Positions 12,261 through 24,213 of a stretch of DNA of 64,000 nucleotides are shown here, piece after piece. How positions within the stretch are numbered: the first letter of the stretch is position 1; every line of letters begins with the position of its first letter. The notes under the pieces were generated by a model. The model was not told the DNA's origin, ran no database searches, and saw only the letters and a program-made list of their open reading frames with translations. The position numbers were made by a program, and so were the translations under genes. Source of the DNA: Actinomucor elegans (taxonomy: Eukaryota; Mucoromycota; Mucoromycetes; Mucorales; Mucoraceae); contig JAMSLZ010000006.1 of the NCBI GenBank assembly GCA_026027325.1, positions 2,108,001 to 2,172,000 of the forward strand, read 5' to 3'.

Positions 12261-13153
12261 AAAAAGCATTGTAACATAATATATATTCCCAACTTTTTCC
12301 CCAACTCTAGTTCTTTTATACACCCATTATATACTTTGCAATACCTTTTGTACATAGCTCTCTTTTCTTACTTAATAATAAAATGATACACGTTTTAATA
12401 TGATAGAAACCAATTGTTTGTTATTAAGGATAATATCTAATCAGATCGTTACGGAGTTTTATAGATACAGATAATGATGATTCATGAGAAGTGTGATTGG
12501 TTGATATAGGAGAAGCTTATCTTTAGACGTGTAACTTTACTTGTCACTTACTGCATCCCTCATATGATCAAGAAGCTGTGTCATGTAGTATATATCATAG
12601 TTTTAATGATAGGTAGTCATAAAACTACTTTGGTTTTCAGTCAGACTAGCGCGGTACTATGAAAAGTCAAATAGGTTCAGGGGACTCTCGGAGGTAGTGA
12701 GTCAATAGGACTCTGAATATATTACGAGGGTAACACGGCCTAATAGGATATTTGTTTATTCAACTGATAAGCAGCTGAATAGGATTCTATGTATATAATA
12801 TCAGATTCTGTTATGTATAGTCAAAGATAAGACGTGTTTCATTGGGAAATAAGCACTTTGCGCTTTAGCTTTTAGGTTACATGAGCTTCTTTTTTGCCTT
12901 TATTGGTATTTGATAAGAGAATTAGTCTGCGAGCCAAACTTCTTCTTATTAGATGTCAGCACTTTTTTGTTTCAAAAGTATTTTATAGCGAGACCTCTTT
13001 AGAAAAGAGCTTTCTATTATTATTGTTATTATTATTTTATTAGATGGATAATTATACCACATACGTCATCATAAACCACCTAGTATGTACCTTTTATCAT
13101 GACAAACCAAGTTCTCTATGCCCGTGGTACAAGCACAGACACTCACTCGGTAA
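12261..13153. other. Convergent 3' spacer
   Basis: 893 bp between two convergent stop codons. It is AT-rich, with AATAAAATGA-type A-rich signals just after the carrier gene (near 12376-12383) and a TTATTATT run near 13017. No frame is supported. It presumably contains the two 3' UTRs. Confidence 0.6.
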
Positions 13154-14087
13154 CTAGACTATATCCATATAAGTAGAAAACAGCTCTTCTTCATGATGTA
13201 TATCTCGAAGCGCCACAAGAGCTACTATGCGCATCGGTTGATTAGACAGAGGATCCAATTGGCTGTCCCAATACATATTTGGTATATACTGTCTTAGATG
13301 CCTAGGGAAATCAATGCCAAGGTCGATTTCTTGATAGCACACTATTCAATAAGATTAGTTTTTGATTTAAGAAGACTACGCGTGTTCTATATACCATTGG
13401 CTTTGTAGCTATTAGTACCATTATTTACAAATTGACCTATAGCCAAAGGATTTCTAAATATATGTTATATATATATATATAAATCAGTACTAGAATTTTT
13501 TTTTTGGTTAGGGACTACTACTTACGCCAGTTCTTGAGATAACCAAGACATATCACTGATCTGTACAGCACCAGGCCAATTCTCGCGTCGATACAATGAT
13601 CGATAGACACTTGCAGATAATCCCGTGCATTTACCATCGACGTATAGGCCATCAACGCATTTCAATATGTATTGATTTGCTAGACTGACAAATAACACGG
13701 GTTCTGACGGCATATAAATTGTGCCCGGGTAAAAACTCACGATGGAGCCCTTGGGTTGGGTAACACCGCGTAAATAGACACCTAGCCCTGCATTTGCAAT
13801 GCTAGAAGACTTTTTGTACAGAGTAAAAGGTAACTTCTTGGCATGTACCATGGATAGAATGTTTTGAACGGATTTCTCGGCATTGGAAGCAATTAATGGT
13901 GAAGAAACATGTTTTTGAAGCGTATTCTGTTTAGTTGAAGGATAAAGAGCTTTACTAAAGAGTTTGAGAGCTTGCCATGGGTAGCTATAAGAAAAGAATG
14001 AGGGACAAATGCTAACATGAACACGCCATTCCGCTAATTTTTTTTTCTTTTTTTTTTTTTTTACAAACGATTTAAATAGTTGGACAT
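13154..14087 (-). CDS. SET-domain protein, SETD9-like
   Basis: Four exons on the minus strand (14087-14065, 13984-13526, 13453-13395, 13341-13154) encode 242 residues. The N-terminal FYPWQALKLF matches the short conserved N-terminus of SETD9. A SET domain follows: GLGVYLRGVTQPKGSIVSFY (SET-N), a CVDGLYVDG segment, WPGAVQISDMSWL, then NPLAIGQFVNNGTNS in place of the NHxxxPN AdoMet/knot motif, VCYQEIDLG, and C-terminal EEELFSTYMDIV. It is predicted to bind AdoMet; whether it methylates a substrate is unknown. The splice model restores homology across all junctions. It sits head-to-tail 276 bp downstream of the SR-protein gene. Confidence 0.8.
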
Positions 14088-14363
14088 TATGTTTTATTAT
14101 ATATATAAAAAAAAAAGAGATAAGTTTTCTTTCTTTTCTTTTCTTTTTGGTGTTGGGTTTTGGTTGGTTTTTTTATTGTTTAAAAAAGAAGGACGGTCTT
14201 GTATATAATATACGCGAGGGGTTTTAAAAACGAGCCCTTTACGTGAATGATAGTAGTTGTAGCAGAGAATGAAACTTACTTTAATTTAATCTTCTCTAGG
14301 AGCACTATCAATTGGAGTGAGCAAAACATTACAGTCTATAGACAAGTCAAAAAAAATAATACT

Positions 14364-15633
14364 TTACCTTCCTTCACTGCGAGCAGGCGATCTTGCGGGG
14401 GATTGAGCAGGAGATCTAGCAGGAGATCTAGCAGGAGACTTGGCTGGAGAACGAGATCTGGATCTGGATCTGGACTCAGACTTGGCTCTTCTTCTATCAC
14501 GACTATCTTCACGGTCAGAAGAATCACGCTTCTCTCTCTTACGAGGAGGAGATCTGGATCTTGAAACAGAGCGAGAACGAGATTGAGAGGGAGAACGTCT
14601 ACGACGACGAGGGGGACTGCGAGAACGAGACTCGGAAGGTGAGCGTCTACGACGACGAGGAGGGCTACGAGAGCGAGACTTGCTGCGAGAACGAGAACGA
14701 CGGTTGGAAGAACGGTTGTTACGGCCAGTATCCTATAAAAAAATAACGCGTTAATAAACAGGATACATAATAATGAACTAAAAAGTAACTTACTTCACGA
14801 AGACTGACGCGTTGACCGTTCAATTCACGATCATTCAACTTCTTGAGAGCATATTTCATATCATCACGGACAGCAAACTCGACAATACTATCAGAGTAAT
14901 ATTAGCTTCCATACCAAATAGATTTGATTAGTCATCTATTAATTTACCCTTCAGAAGGACGATCGCGAGAAATATCGGCAAAGGTAACTTCACCAGCCTT
15001 ACGCATCATATCTTTGAGATCCTAATGGAAGATTTCCGCAATAAAAAAAAAAAGAAAAAAAGAGCCAGCGGCATGATGAGAATCCAGTAGTACACACACA
15101 GAGACAGAGAGAGTGGGAAGAAGAAGGTGGGATATAACTCAAAAGAAGAGAGAGAGAACACTAGGAAAGAAGATACGGTACCTGCCAGTTTGTTCCAGAA
15201 GCAATGTTTTCAACAATCAATCTATAGTGAGAACGACGGCTATATATATACATGCATTTGGGTAAGTCAAAAAAAAATTGTTGAATAATATAATATATTT
15301 CCATCTCTTTTACCGGTCATTGCCATTAGTACGTCTGTCGTCGTTGCGACGAGCACCACGAGCAATTTCGACAATTAAACTGATTATGCAAACGAATTAA
15401 TAAATTATTCGATATACTATAGGTTACCTAGTTGCTTACCGTTCACCGAGGAAATTCTTACCGTGGAAATCATACACGACATCCTTAGCATCTCTTTCAT
15501 CACTGAATTCAACAAAACCGAAACCAGACTTGAGGTTGATTTCGCGAATATCTCCATAGTTTTTGAATAAACGCTCGAGATCGCGTTTAGTAGCATCACG
15601 AGCAAGACGACCAATATAAACTCTTGTTGACAT
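14364..15633 (-). CDS. SR splicing factor with RRM, pseudo-RRM and RS domain
   Basis: Six exons (15633-15440, 15379-15314, 15221-15182, 15021-14948, 14887-14794, 14732-14364), 278 residues. RRM1 has VYIGRL (RNP2) and KSGFGFVEF (RNP1). A second RRM contains NWQDLKDMMRKAGEV, close to the SWQDLKD heptad that marks pseudo-RRMs of the SRSF1/4/5/6 class. The C-terminal exon is an RS domain (RSRSRSKSRSRSPPRRRRR and similar) ending in SPAR repeats. It is expected to act in the nucleus in splice-site selection and to be phosphorylated by SRPK-type kinases. A GTAAAG at the stop codon could be a donor to a further short exon, so the exact C-terminus is uncertain. Confidence 0.9.
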
Positions 15634-16045
15634 TTTGATTAATCCTGGTTTAAAGAACTGGTATAAAAAGAAAGGCTAGGCTTGGAAGAGAAAAAATGTT
15701 TAATCACATGTTTCGATCCCAGCTGAATGCAGTCACAACATTCGGCGACCTAATATAGAAACTGCGCAGCCAATAGAAGATGTATATTGTATCTCCGACC
15801 GAGATTCTCAAATTCTTCGGGCAATCCTTTATTGATGGAATGTTTGCTAGTAGTACTAGTGGCTTTATAGGTCAATATCAAAGGCTAGGAATCCATCTTT
15901 ATTACTGTTCCATAATATATAGAATCCCTTAAAGCCTCCCCATTCACGTTAAACGAAGGGCAAAGGATGTTGTGTGTGTGTGTATGTGTGTGTGTTTATT
16001 ATAGTATTAATAAAGAAAAAGAAAGGGTTATTATTTAAAGAAGGG
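15634..16045. other. Spacer with (GT)n tract
   Basis: 411 bp between the SR-protein start and the Cdc42 stop, both minus strand. It should hold the SR promoter and the Cdc42 3' UTR. It contains an interrupted (TG)n run at 15969-15995, close to the Cdc42 stop. No coding frame. Confidence 0.6.
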
Positions 16046-16820
<775 letters not shown>

Positions 16821-17123
16821 TGTATACTATATATATTATATATATGGTTTAATGAAGAAGGGAAAAGAAAGTATATATAAAAAACGAAAAATTAAAAATT
16901 GCCCTCTGAGCCTGATTTTTCCTCCTGTTTATAAAACTAATTTGGAGTGGGGGATTTTATATCACTGCAGCCCAACTTACTGCTGTTGCTACTACTACTA
17001 CTACTATTACTACTACTGCTTCAGCAACAGCAGCAGCAGCAGAAGCAGCAGCAGCAGCCAACGATAATGTTCCAGATATCCGTGTATGTGTTTGTGTGTG
17101 ATACATTAAATAATTTATTTAAA
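16821..17123. promoter_or_regulatory. Cdc42 upstream region with triplet array
   Basis: 302 bp between the Cdc42 start codon and the stop of the upstream acyltransferase gene. It is AT-rich near Cdc42, with a (TA)n run, then the CTN/CAG triplet array at 16981-17059. It probably serves as promoter and leader. No gene is seen. Confidence 0.5.
16981..17059. repeat. CTR/CAG triplet array with terminal inverted repeat
   Basis: (CTA)n and CTG triplets are followed by a CAG-rich run. TGCTGTTGCT at 16981-16990 pairs perfectly with AGCAACAGCA at 17023-17032, so either strand could fold into a hairpin. It lies 160-240 bp upstream of the Cdc42 start codon. Confidence 0.8.
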
Positions 17124-18521
17124 TCATAGTGCTTTCAAAATAGCTACAAACTGGTCACGGTATAGATTTACTTTACGTTCATCCAAAGCACCTTTTTGCC
17201 AACTGACGGTGCAACATAGCGCACCTTGGTCCACTGTCACTGCATTCATACCCAATGCGGCAGTAAATACTTGAGCGCTTTGGCAAAAGTAAACCTCTTG
17301 TTCCAAAACGCCCCAAGCACCTTTGTCAGTGATCAGCTTGCCTAAATCAGACAGTTCCAACCCGCCTGTTCTTCCCATTCTCGAACTTTTACGCTTATCA
17401 TACCAGAAATCACAATACGACTCTGGAAACTCGGGTAAATATTTGAGTAGCAATGCTTGTTTGGCCGCATCAATTTTGTGTGCCTTGAGTCCTTGCGCAT
17501 ATCGAGTGGCCATAGCCCATGTATCTTCTGTAATAGATGCGTTACTGGTCCACACGCTCGTGTAAGCACCCGTATAATTGCCTATCTGGTCAGCGCCAAC
17601 AGGTGGGTGACACAAACCGCGACAGTTGACGGGAGTTGAAACTTCTGTCGTTTGGTTCTTATACAGATGTGCCCAAGCCTTTACCATGGCCACAAAAACG
17701 AGTGCATGGGGTGAGATATTGCGTTCCTTGCATTCCTTTAGCAGTGGTTGCCATTGAGAAGCGGGCACCTTGATGAGCTGCACCACCGTATTGTGAGATT
17801 CACCGTCAATGGCTGCATAGTCGCCTTGCCACCCTGTAAAGGTGATGGGGTCCATCCAGGTAGCTAAGCTGATTGGAAGTATCTTAGGAATCAAACTGCG
17901 ACAAAGTACAGGCACTACGTCCCAGACAACGGAGATGGTAGGTGCGCCACTATCCTCATAAGCAGCAGGTAGTGGCTTTGTTTGAGGCACTACGACTTGA
18001 CTGTTTGACGTCGTTTTTCCTTGATGGTTCAATTCACGTATCAATTGCTTCAGAAAGATGCTCAGACTCATACCGTCAGCAATGACATGGTGCACTGTGA
18101 TGGTGAGCCAGCATTGGTTCAAAGACACGTCAGGAAGGATTGTTAAACGCCAGAGTGGGAGCTCTGAATCCAAGTCAAATTCAGTACGAGTTTGTTCTTG
18201 GATCAATGTCTCGATAGGTACACTGGCAATAGGTAAGATCGTAACATTGTTTGCTAGATTGATATGCGAGAGTTGAGCCCAGTGGACGCTGTTATTAGTT
18301 TTATCGCGTACAATGGCAGATAGCATGGGATGATCAATGATAAGACGCGTTAGAGTAGGATATAGCCAGTTGGTATAGAATGAGTCAAGATCAGTAGAGG
18401 AATCGCAAGTCGGGTGGTAGCAATGTGCTGTCATATTGATAGTGCCATAGGCTTTGGTGAGTTGTTTGGAAAGCTGGTATTTTTCTAATAGACCAAAAGG
18501 TCTGTCTTGACGTAAACTCAT
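17124..18521 (-). CDS. BAHD/condensation-fold acyltransferase (HHxxxDG), alcohol acetyltransferase-like
   Basis: Single exon, 465 residues from the ATG at 18521. HHVIADG at residues 144-150 is the HHxxxDG catalytic motif of condensation/acyltransferase folds. The order PLWRLTI, LNQCWLTITVHHVIADGMSL resembles fungal alcohol O-acetyltransferases and related condensation-domain proteins. The motif histidine would act as general base in acyl transfer from a CoA thioester; the acceptor cannot be told. The frame continues upstream to an ATG at 18623, adding a hydrophobic stretch (NNLIIAVIFILFLLLRYCLL) that could be a membrane anchor. The shorter start is chosen because the extension begins in a poly-A tract typical of a leader. 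Confidence 0.8.
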   Translation of the reverse strand: MSLRQDRPFGLLEKYQLSKQLTKAYGTINMTAHCYHPTCDSSTDLDSFYTNWLYPTLTRLIIDHPMLSAIVRDKTNNSVHWAQLSHINLANNVTILPIASVPIETLIQEQTRTEFDLDSELPLWRLTILPDVSLNQCWLTITVHHVIADGMSLSIFLKQLIRELNHQGKTTSNSQVVVPQTKPLPAAYEDSGAPTISVVWDVVPVLCRSLIPKILPISLATWMDPITFTGWQGDYAAIDGESHNTVVQLIKVPASQWQPLLKECKERNISPHALVFVAMVKAWAHLYKNQTTEVSTPVNCRGLCHPPVGADQIGNYTGAYTSVWTSNASITEDTWAMATRYAQGLKAHKIDAAKQALLLKYLPEFPESYCDFWYDKRKSSRMGRTGGLELSDLGKLITDKGAWGVLEQEVYFCQSAQVFTAALGMNAVTVDQGALCCTVSWQKGALDERKVNLYRDQFVAILKAL

Positions 18522-20427
18522 TTTTAAAAGACAATAACGAAGCAATAAAAACAAAATAAAAATAACGGCGATAATGAGGTTATTTAAAGTTTTTTTTTTC
18601 TTTTCTTTCTTTGCAAGTTGCACAACAGTAAGTTAAATACTTGGCATTGACATGAAATAAGTATAGAATAAAATATTAAAATATATTCTTATTTACCGTT
18701 AAAGAATAGCATGAAAGATTCAATATGTGTAGAAGCCTTGGGAATAGTGCATATATAAGTCAAAGGAATGACCAGAAATAACAATAATGAGATGTATGAT
18801 AAGAAGCAGAATCTACTTCCTGAAATAGGGCTTTGTTGATACTCTTTTGCTAATAAATAATAATGTTTTCATTGATGTAGTAATAACAATGATCGTATAG
18901 ACAAGAAGGGATGGCCTTGTCAGAATGACAATTATACTTTACCCGTTAGTGGGGTTGCCCTATTTCACATACAGGACGTATAACGCAAACATAGGCAAAC
19001 CAAATTAACAAAACTTGCAGAGGAAGTAAGGACGCGTTGAGTCATGTAAAGACTATCCAACACTTTTTTAAATCCGTAAAGTTTAATCTAGCAAAAAGTT
19101 GATATTTTCTTCAATTTTTTATAACAATAAGGACAAGTACAAGTGTAACTGTCGGATTACATTTACGTCAAGTATAAATTTATGCCTCTGGAATTATTTC
19201 CACAAATTCTACAAACATTGCGGAGTTTGAACATGTGGGCTGGGAATTTATCCAAAGCTATTATCCATTTCGATGTTTGTGAATATCTAGACTGATCTTG
19301 ATCAAATATTGCATCGGATAAGAAGCCTATGCTCAGAATGAGCCACCATATGTACTAGGCCACTTATTTTGCCAACATACTTTGAATATGGTGAATAATC
19401 AAGATTAGCATTGAAACTATACATATGTATATGAATGACATCAAATATTACAATATAGCCAAAATGTAGTATATTCATAGTACTTCAGTTAACAAAGACC
19501 CCAAATACTAGATGCTGCGGTTCATTTTAGGCAAGAACTACTAATTAAATGCAACATTAAATCGAAACCGACCGAGAGATCTATAGACATCAAAAGAACT
19601 AATTCCGGGAAAGTTTCCCAAATTCTTCCACTAAGCATGATTTGTCAGTTTTTTTATTACAAAGTTTAGAGACGCAGCATTTGAGTATTGCAAAAGCACG
19701 GTAATGAATGCTATTTAAAAGTGTTGTTTTACTGAATATAAATACTCTTCAGGAACTGATCAAACAATTTCTGTTTACAAGCACGTGAAGGTAGTGAAAT
19801 ACAAATCACAGTAAAGTGTAATCCAATGCATTTTCTACCACTTCGTTAACTATTGTCGTGTATATGATTTTTCGGGTTCATTCCTTCCTGCAGACTCTTC
19901 AAATCACGCCCCTGCTTTGTAAGAAGGGCTTGAAAACGATTGAATTTTTGACTGGAGAACGATAAGTTAACAATCGAAAAAAGATCTGCAGCCTCAAAAT
20001 CAAAGAAATGAATTTGATGAGTGTTTTACATAATAAAAAGTCTAAGTTAGTTAGCAGTATGTTAGTAAAATAGGTACAGGATTTAAATATAAATCGGATA
20101 GAATGAATAACATGGCATCTTGATTATTTGATTTTACGAGTGAATCGTAGTTAATATGTACTTCTTTATTGGTTTCCTAATTTATGTTCACCCATTTTCT
20201 TTGACATATACAAAAAAAATCATAATAGAATGCAAAATTCTACTGTTCAAGGCGATACATGCATTATAATGACAATAGCATAATTTAGTAGTCTCAAAAA
20301 AAAAAAAAAAAAAAGTCCAAAGAAACCGACTTTACATAGTAATTTAAACGCCGTTCCAGCACCTAGCATCGCCGTTCGCCAATATTACTTGTTTTGCTCC
20401 TTTCTCTTAATCTAACTGCGTATAATA
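18522..20427. other. AT-rich divergent spacer
   Basis: 1.9 kb between divergent genes. It contains dispersed repeat copy C (19509-19592), a further degraded fragment in opposite orientation near 19290-19320 (GATCTTGATCAAATATTGCATC), and a 19-A run near 20297. No open frame of interest. Promoters of both flanking genes should lie at the ends; the last ~60 bases before 20428 are pyrimidine-rich. Confidence 0.6.
19509..19592 (+). repeat. Dispersed repeat copy C
   Basis: GATGCTGCGGTTCATTTTAG, then CTAATTAAATGCAACATTAA, ATCGAAACCGACCGAGAGAT and CTATAGAC. Both the left arm and the core match copies A and D. Confidence 0.7.
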
Positions 20428-21617
20428 ATGAGTAATCAAGAAGAATTTGCCATCCCAAACGCCCCCACTCGCAAACCCAGCAACGATCCACCTCGTCCCC
20501 CACCACTCAACTACCAAAAGCCTTCCTGGAGCGGACCTCCCACCTACAGCTACCGTCTTGAAGTATTGAAGAATGGACAAAGTCTCGAAGCGATCGATGG
20601 ACCCAAGGACAAAGAATTTGTCACCATTGGTCGATTGCCTCTATGCGATATACCCATGGAACATTTAGTGAGTATATTGTGTATTTCCTTCCCAACTCGC
20701 GAAACTAATTTGTAATAGTCTATTTCGCGTTACCAAGCTGTGATTCAGTTTGATCAAGACGGCGATGCTTATTTATATGACATGGACAGTGCACATGGCA
20801 CGCGTCTCAACAAGAAGCAAATACCAGGAAGAGAATATGTGCCTTTGAAACCGGGTGATCAAATTCGATTTGGCGAAAGTACGCGATTGTGTATCTTTGA
20901 TTCAGACAAGCCATTTGATCCTGAAGCAGAGGCAGAGGAACGACGCCGTATTGCATTGAAACAAAAGATTGCAAGCGCACAAGGCGAGGAATTAACACCG
21001 GACGATGATGAAGAAGATACAGGTGCTTCATGGGGCTTTGCAGAGGATGCAGTAGAAGAAGAAGAGGAGGAGGAAGAGGATGAACAGGATCCTGAGAAAA
21101 GAGCAGCTTATATTGAGGCTAGCTTGAATCAATCGGGTGACGCGAGTTTATTGAATGTTGAGGCAGCCAAGATGGCATTGGAAGACGCCAAGCGACGTAG
21201 AGAGGATTTGGAAATCATGTATGGTGATGATAGCGATGAAGAATTATATGACAAGACAAGTCGTAAAAAGAAAAAAGTAGAAAAAGCAGAGACACACGAT
21301 GAGTTGGTAGTGAGACAGAAGCAAACAGAGCAAAAAATTGCACAATTAGAACATGATTTGGCTGAAAAGAAAAAACAAGAAGCAGCAGCAAAAGAACAAG
21401 AAGAAGAGGATCTGGATTCATTTATGCAAAAACTATCGAAAAAGCCTTTAGGCAATGAAAAATCCATCTTTGTTCTTCAAAAAGAACTAAATCAATTGAA
21501 AAAAGTAAGTGAGTTTTATAGACATTGATCTTTGATTACTAAGTTCTTTTTATTCTATAGGACAATGAACGTCTAATCAAACTCGTCAAACTAACAAAGC
21601 CCTCGCATGTTCTTTAA
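20428..21617 (+). CDS. FHA-domain protein, kanadaptin (SLC4A1AP)-like
   Basis: Three exons (20428-20667, 20719-21504, 21561-21617), 360 residues. The proline-rich N-terminus ends in PSWSGPPTYSYRLEVLKNG, as in kanadaptin. The FHA domain (about 40-140) has IGRLPLCDI, SISRYQAVIQF and DMDSAHGTRLN. The usual SRxHA histidine is Gln here. Next come acidic and coiled segments: a GASWGF motif, an E-rich run, NVEAAKMALEDAKRRREDL and LDSFMQKLSK, which match the kanadaptin middle region. Human kanadaptin is about twice as long. The family is linked to splicing; a nuclear phosphothreonine-binding role is inference. Its stop codon overlaps that of the convergent Nudix gene. Confidence 0.85.
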
Positions 21618-22431
21618 ACCAGATCGTGCTTATCTAAGTAATCTAAAGCCATCCAGGTGGTTTGCACTGAAGGCAGCATCATTTCAGCGCGCGTAATAAA
21701 CGATTTCAAATCGCTAACAGATACATCATGTATGACTTCCATATATTCTTCTGCATCTCTTTGCATAGGATTATCGTCTTTGACAGGATCAAGGCAAAGA
21801 AAAGGAATGAAGCGGTTTTTGCCCCATTTCAATTCACTGATGCCGTCTGGTGAGTAATCCTTTGGTAGCAAATTGACCCATTGACCTTCTGTTAGTTGAG
21901 CTTCTTCAGATAATTCATGTTGAGCTGCTTGTAAGACACTATTTTTCACCTGATGAGATACAAGCGATTATGTCTCAACTGTTACATACCTTGAATGTTT
22001 TCTTCTATCATATGAACCTGCTACACAAGTGTATTTCTATAGTAATAGTTTGAGTTTTTGTATATGTGCGTATGGAGTATTGAACTGTACGATTTCATTT
22101 GTCCCTTGCGCGTATTCCTTCAAGATGCAAGTCGTTTTCTATCAAAGGAATGAGTAATGTGGGATAAATGGATTCATAAAAGCTTACTGTTTTCGTATCG
22201 AATGTGAATACGACTACAAAGGTAGGATAAGACGTGTCGTGACCAACCACGTCCCACTGAATAATACGCCCATCATTGAATTCAGTTGTACGATCCCAGA
22301 CTGTGATAAATCTTGGGTCGAGTTTAGTCTAGTTGTGGTATAGACGCATTACGTATATCTAACCTTTTATGCTGTACTTTTTCTGAAACGACTTTAGCTG
22401 CAGTACCTTTTGTGTTTATAGACAGTGACAT
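21614..22431 (-). CDS. Nudix hydrolase
   Basis: Five exons (22431-22378, 22328-22188, 22138-22091, 22036-21986, 21949-21614) give 209 residues. The Nudix helix is recognisable as GSYDRRKH..., then AAQHELSEEAQL, corresponding to the REUxEExGU part with His for Arg; the two metal-binding glutamates are kept. LKWGKNRFIPFLCLDPVKD downstream matches a fungal Nudix group. The substrate is probably a nucleoside diphosphate derivative but cannot be specified. Exon 4 is only 51 nt and its 3' junction was chosen to keep frame (GTAACA donor), so that junction is least certain. It shares a divergent promoter with the PSP1 gene. Confidence 0.72.
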
Positions 22432-22474
22432 ACAAAAAGAAAAAGGCCTGTGACTCCTTTCGTAGTTAGGCTGC

Positions 22475-22483
22475 TATATAAAG
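22475..22483 (+). promoter_or_regulatory. TATA box in a 145-bp divergent promoter
   Basis: TATATAAAG lies 94 bp upstream of the PSP1-gene ATG (22577), in the 145 bp separating it from the Nudix start codon (22431). Orientation and spacing fit the plus-strand gene. Pyrimidine-rich sequence follows up to the ATG. Confidence 0.55.
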
Positions 22484-22576
22484 GCTCTGCAGGTTGGCCT
22501 GGGCGTACAATCCTCCTTACATATAAAAAGGTAGTTTCTCACTCCTATTCTTTCCTTTCTTTCTTTCTTTTCACTA

Positions 22577-24091
22577 ATGTCCAATGTATGTATGTCAATA
22601 ATATGATATGCTTGATATTAATACTCTTCGATAGTCTCTTTTGTTTAATGACCTATTAAGCCAACAAGATAATCAATCGAGTTGGAATCCGCTTGATAGA
22701 CAGCCTAGTCAGTTGCCTCATCCTTCTGAATACACGTTTCCTCCAGCCAATACAACTCAACGAAGAAACTCGTATCATAATTTATTCCCTCCACAAGAAT
22801 CTATGTTACCCGAAGTCCCTTTTTATCGGCAGCAAAGATCCATGTCTTATTCCTTTGGCCAACAAGAAGAGGATGATGATATGTTCTATTCAACCAATCA
22901 TCATCATTTGTTTCTAGACACTATTATGCAAGAAGAAGAAGAAGAAGAAGAGGAGATACATTTTGAAAGAACTAGATCCAAGTCCTCTTCAATCATGATG
23001 AACGATATCTGGCATCCTACTACTGTAGATAACAATAGAAGATCTTCTTTGATACCACCGCCTACATACAATTGTGAAATAAATCAACTAAGAGAAAGAA
23101 TCAGACGGTTTTCTCTTGCTCCTATTTCCAGTAGCTTATTAGAAAGGTACTGTATATCCATGCTGCAATTAGTCTTGACTAATAGTCCTTGTAGTAATAC
23201 CTCTCTGATGAATACCCAACAACCGCTTCCTAATGATTCATTGTTTTTTAATAACAATCAAAGGCGGCACTCACTTGCAGGTCCCTTATTAGCACCCAAT
23301 CAACAGGAAATGGTGCTATCTGAGCTAGCAGTAAGAGAACGCCTTCCATTATCACCAACGCCCAGTGCTAGTAAATCAGAAATACCTACTCATAATAAAA
23401 TGGATGATATGGGCAAAGGTACTCGCTTAGATTCTGATATTCTATTAGAAGCTATATTTTACGTAGTCGAGTTTAAAGGAGGTAGATCCGATGTCTTTTA
23501 CAGTCATCGACAACAACAAGTTCAGTTAAATGACTTGGTCTTGGTAGAAGCAGATCGGGGACGCGACCTTGGTAAGGTGACTCAAGTAAACATTAGTCGC
23601 CAACAGTTACAAAGCTATTATACGCAATTGAAACAATCCAATACTAATAATATGATGCAAGAAGAAGTCTCTGTCAAGAAAAAGTATTTAGCAAGTGAAA
23701 TGTATATCAAAGCTATTTTTCGGAGAGCAAGACAGGATGAAATCACACTCTTGATGGCTAAAGGGCAAGATGAAGCCAAGGCTTTGATGGTCTGCCAATC
23801 TAAAATAAAACAAAAAAAGCTGAACATGCAAGTAGTTGACGCAGAATACCAGTGGTTAGTACTTCATTATGTAATCAACTGATCTAATTGAATAATATAT
23901 AGGGATCGTCGTAAATTGACTTTTTATTTTGTTGCCGAAAAACGAGTTGATTTCCGTGAACTCGTACGAGAATTATTTAAGCTGTACAAGACGCGTATAT
24001 GGATGTATGTATAAATTACGCATTTCATCTACAGTCATTAATCTATTCCAATAGGTGTGCAGTCAGCTCAATCATTGTAAACTTGCACTAA
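22577..24091 (+). CDS. PSP1 C-terminal domain protein
   Basis: Four exons (22577-22585, 22635-23854, 23903-24004, 24055-24091), 455 residues. The first exon is only 9 nt (MSN). The N-terminal half is low complexity (Q, N, S, acidic run EEEEEEEI). The C-terminal domain (about 285-455) fits PSP1: [75 protein letters not shown], and KTRIWM at the end. S. cerevisiae Psp1 is a suppressor of DNA polymerase alpha mutations; bacterial YaaT/RicT shares the fold. The function here is unknown. The coding start and the last exon were placed by frame and domain continuity. Confidence 0.85.
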
Positions 24092-24213
24092 TAAAGTTGA
24101 ATGTCCGTTGATTGATGATTGGTTTACTTGTAATGTTTCTATCTGACTTTTTTTTCTTGTATGAGTTTTTCTCTCTTTCTTTCACTTCTCTTCTCAAACA
24201 CCCCATTTATTAC

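Noticed and set aside
14247..14746. Plus-strand frames rich in Arg, Ser and Glu
   Set aside because: They are mirror images of the RS-domain exon of the SR protein.
24112..24213. Upstream in-frame Met for the GATA gene (MMIGLLVMFLSDFFFLYE...)
   Set aside because: The extension is translated from a T/C-rich leader and overlaps the 3' flank of the PSP1 gene; [18 protein letters not shown] is the credible start.
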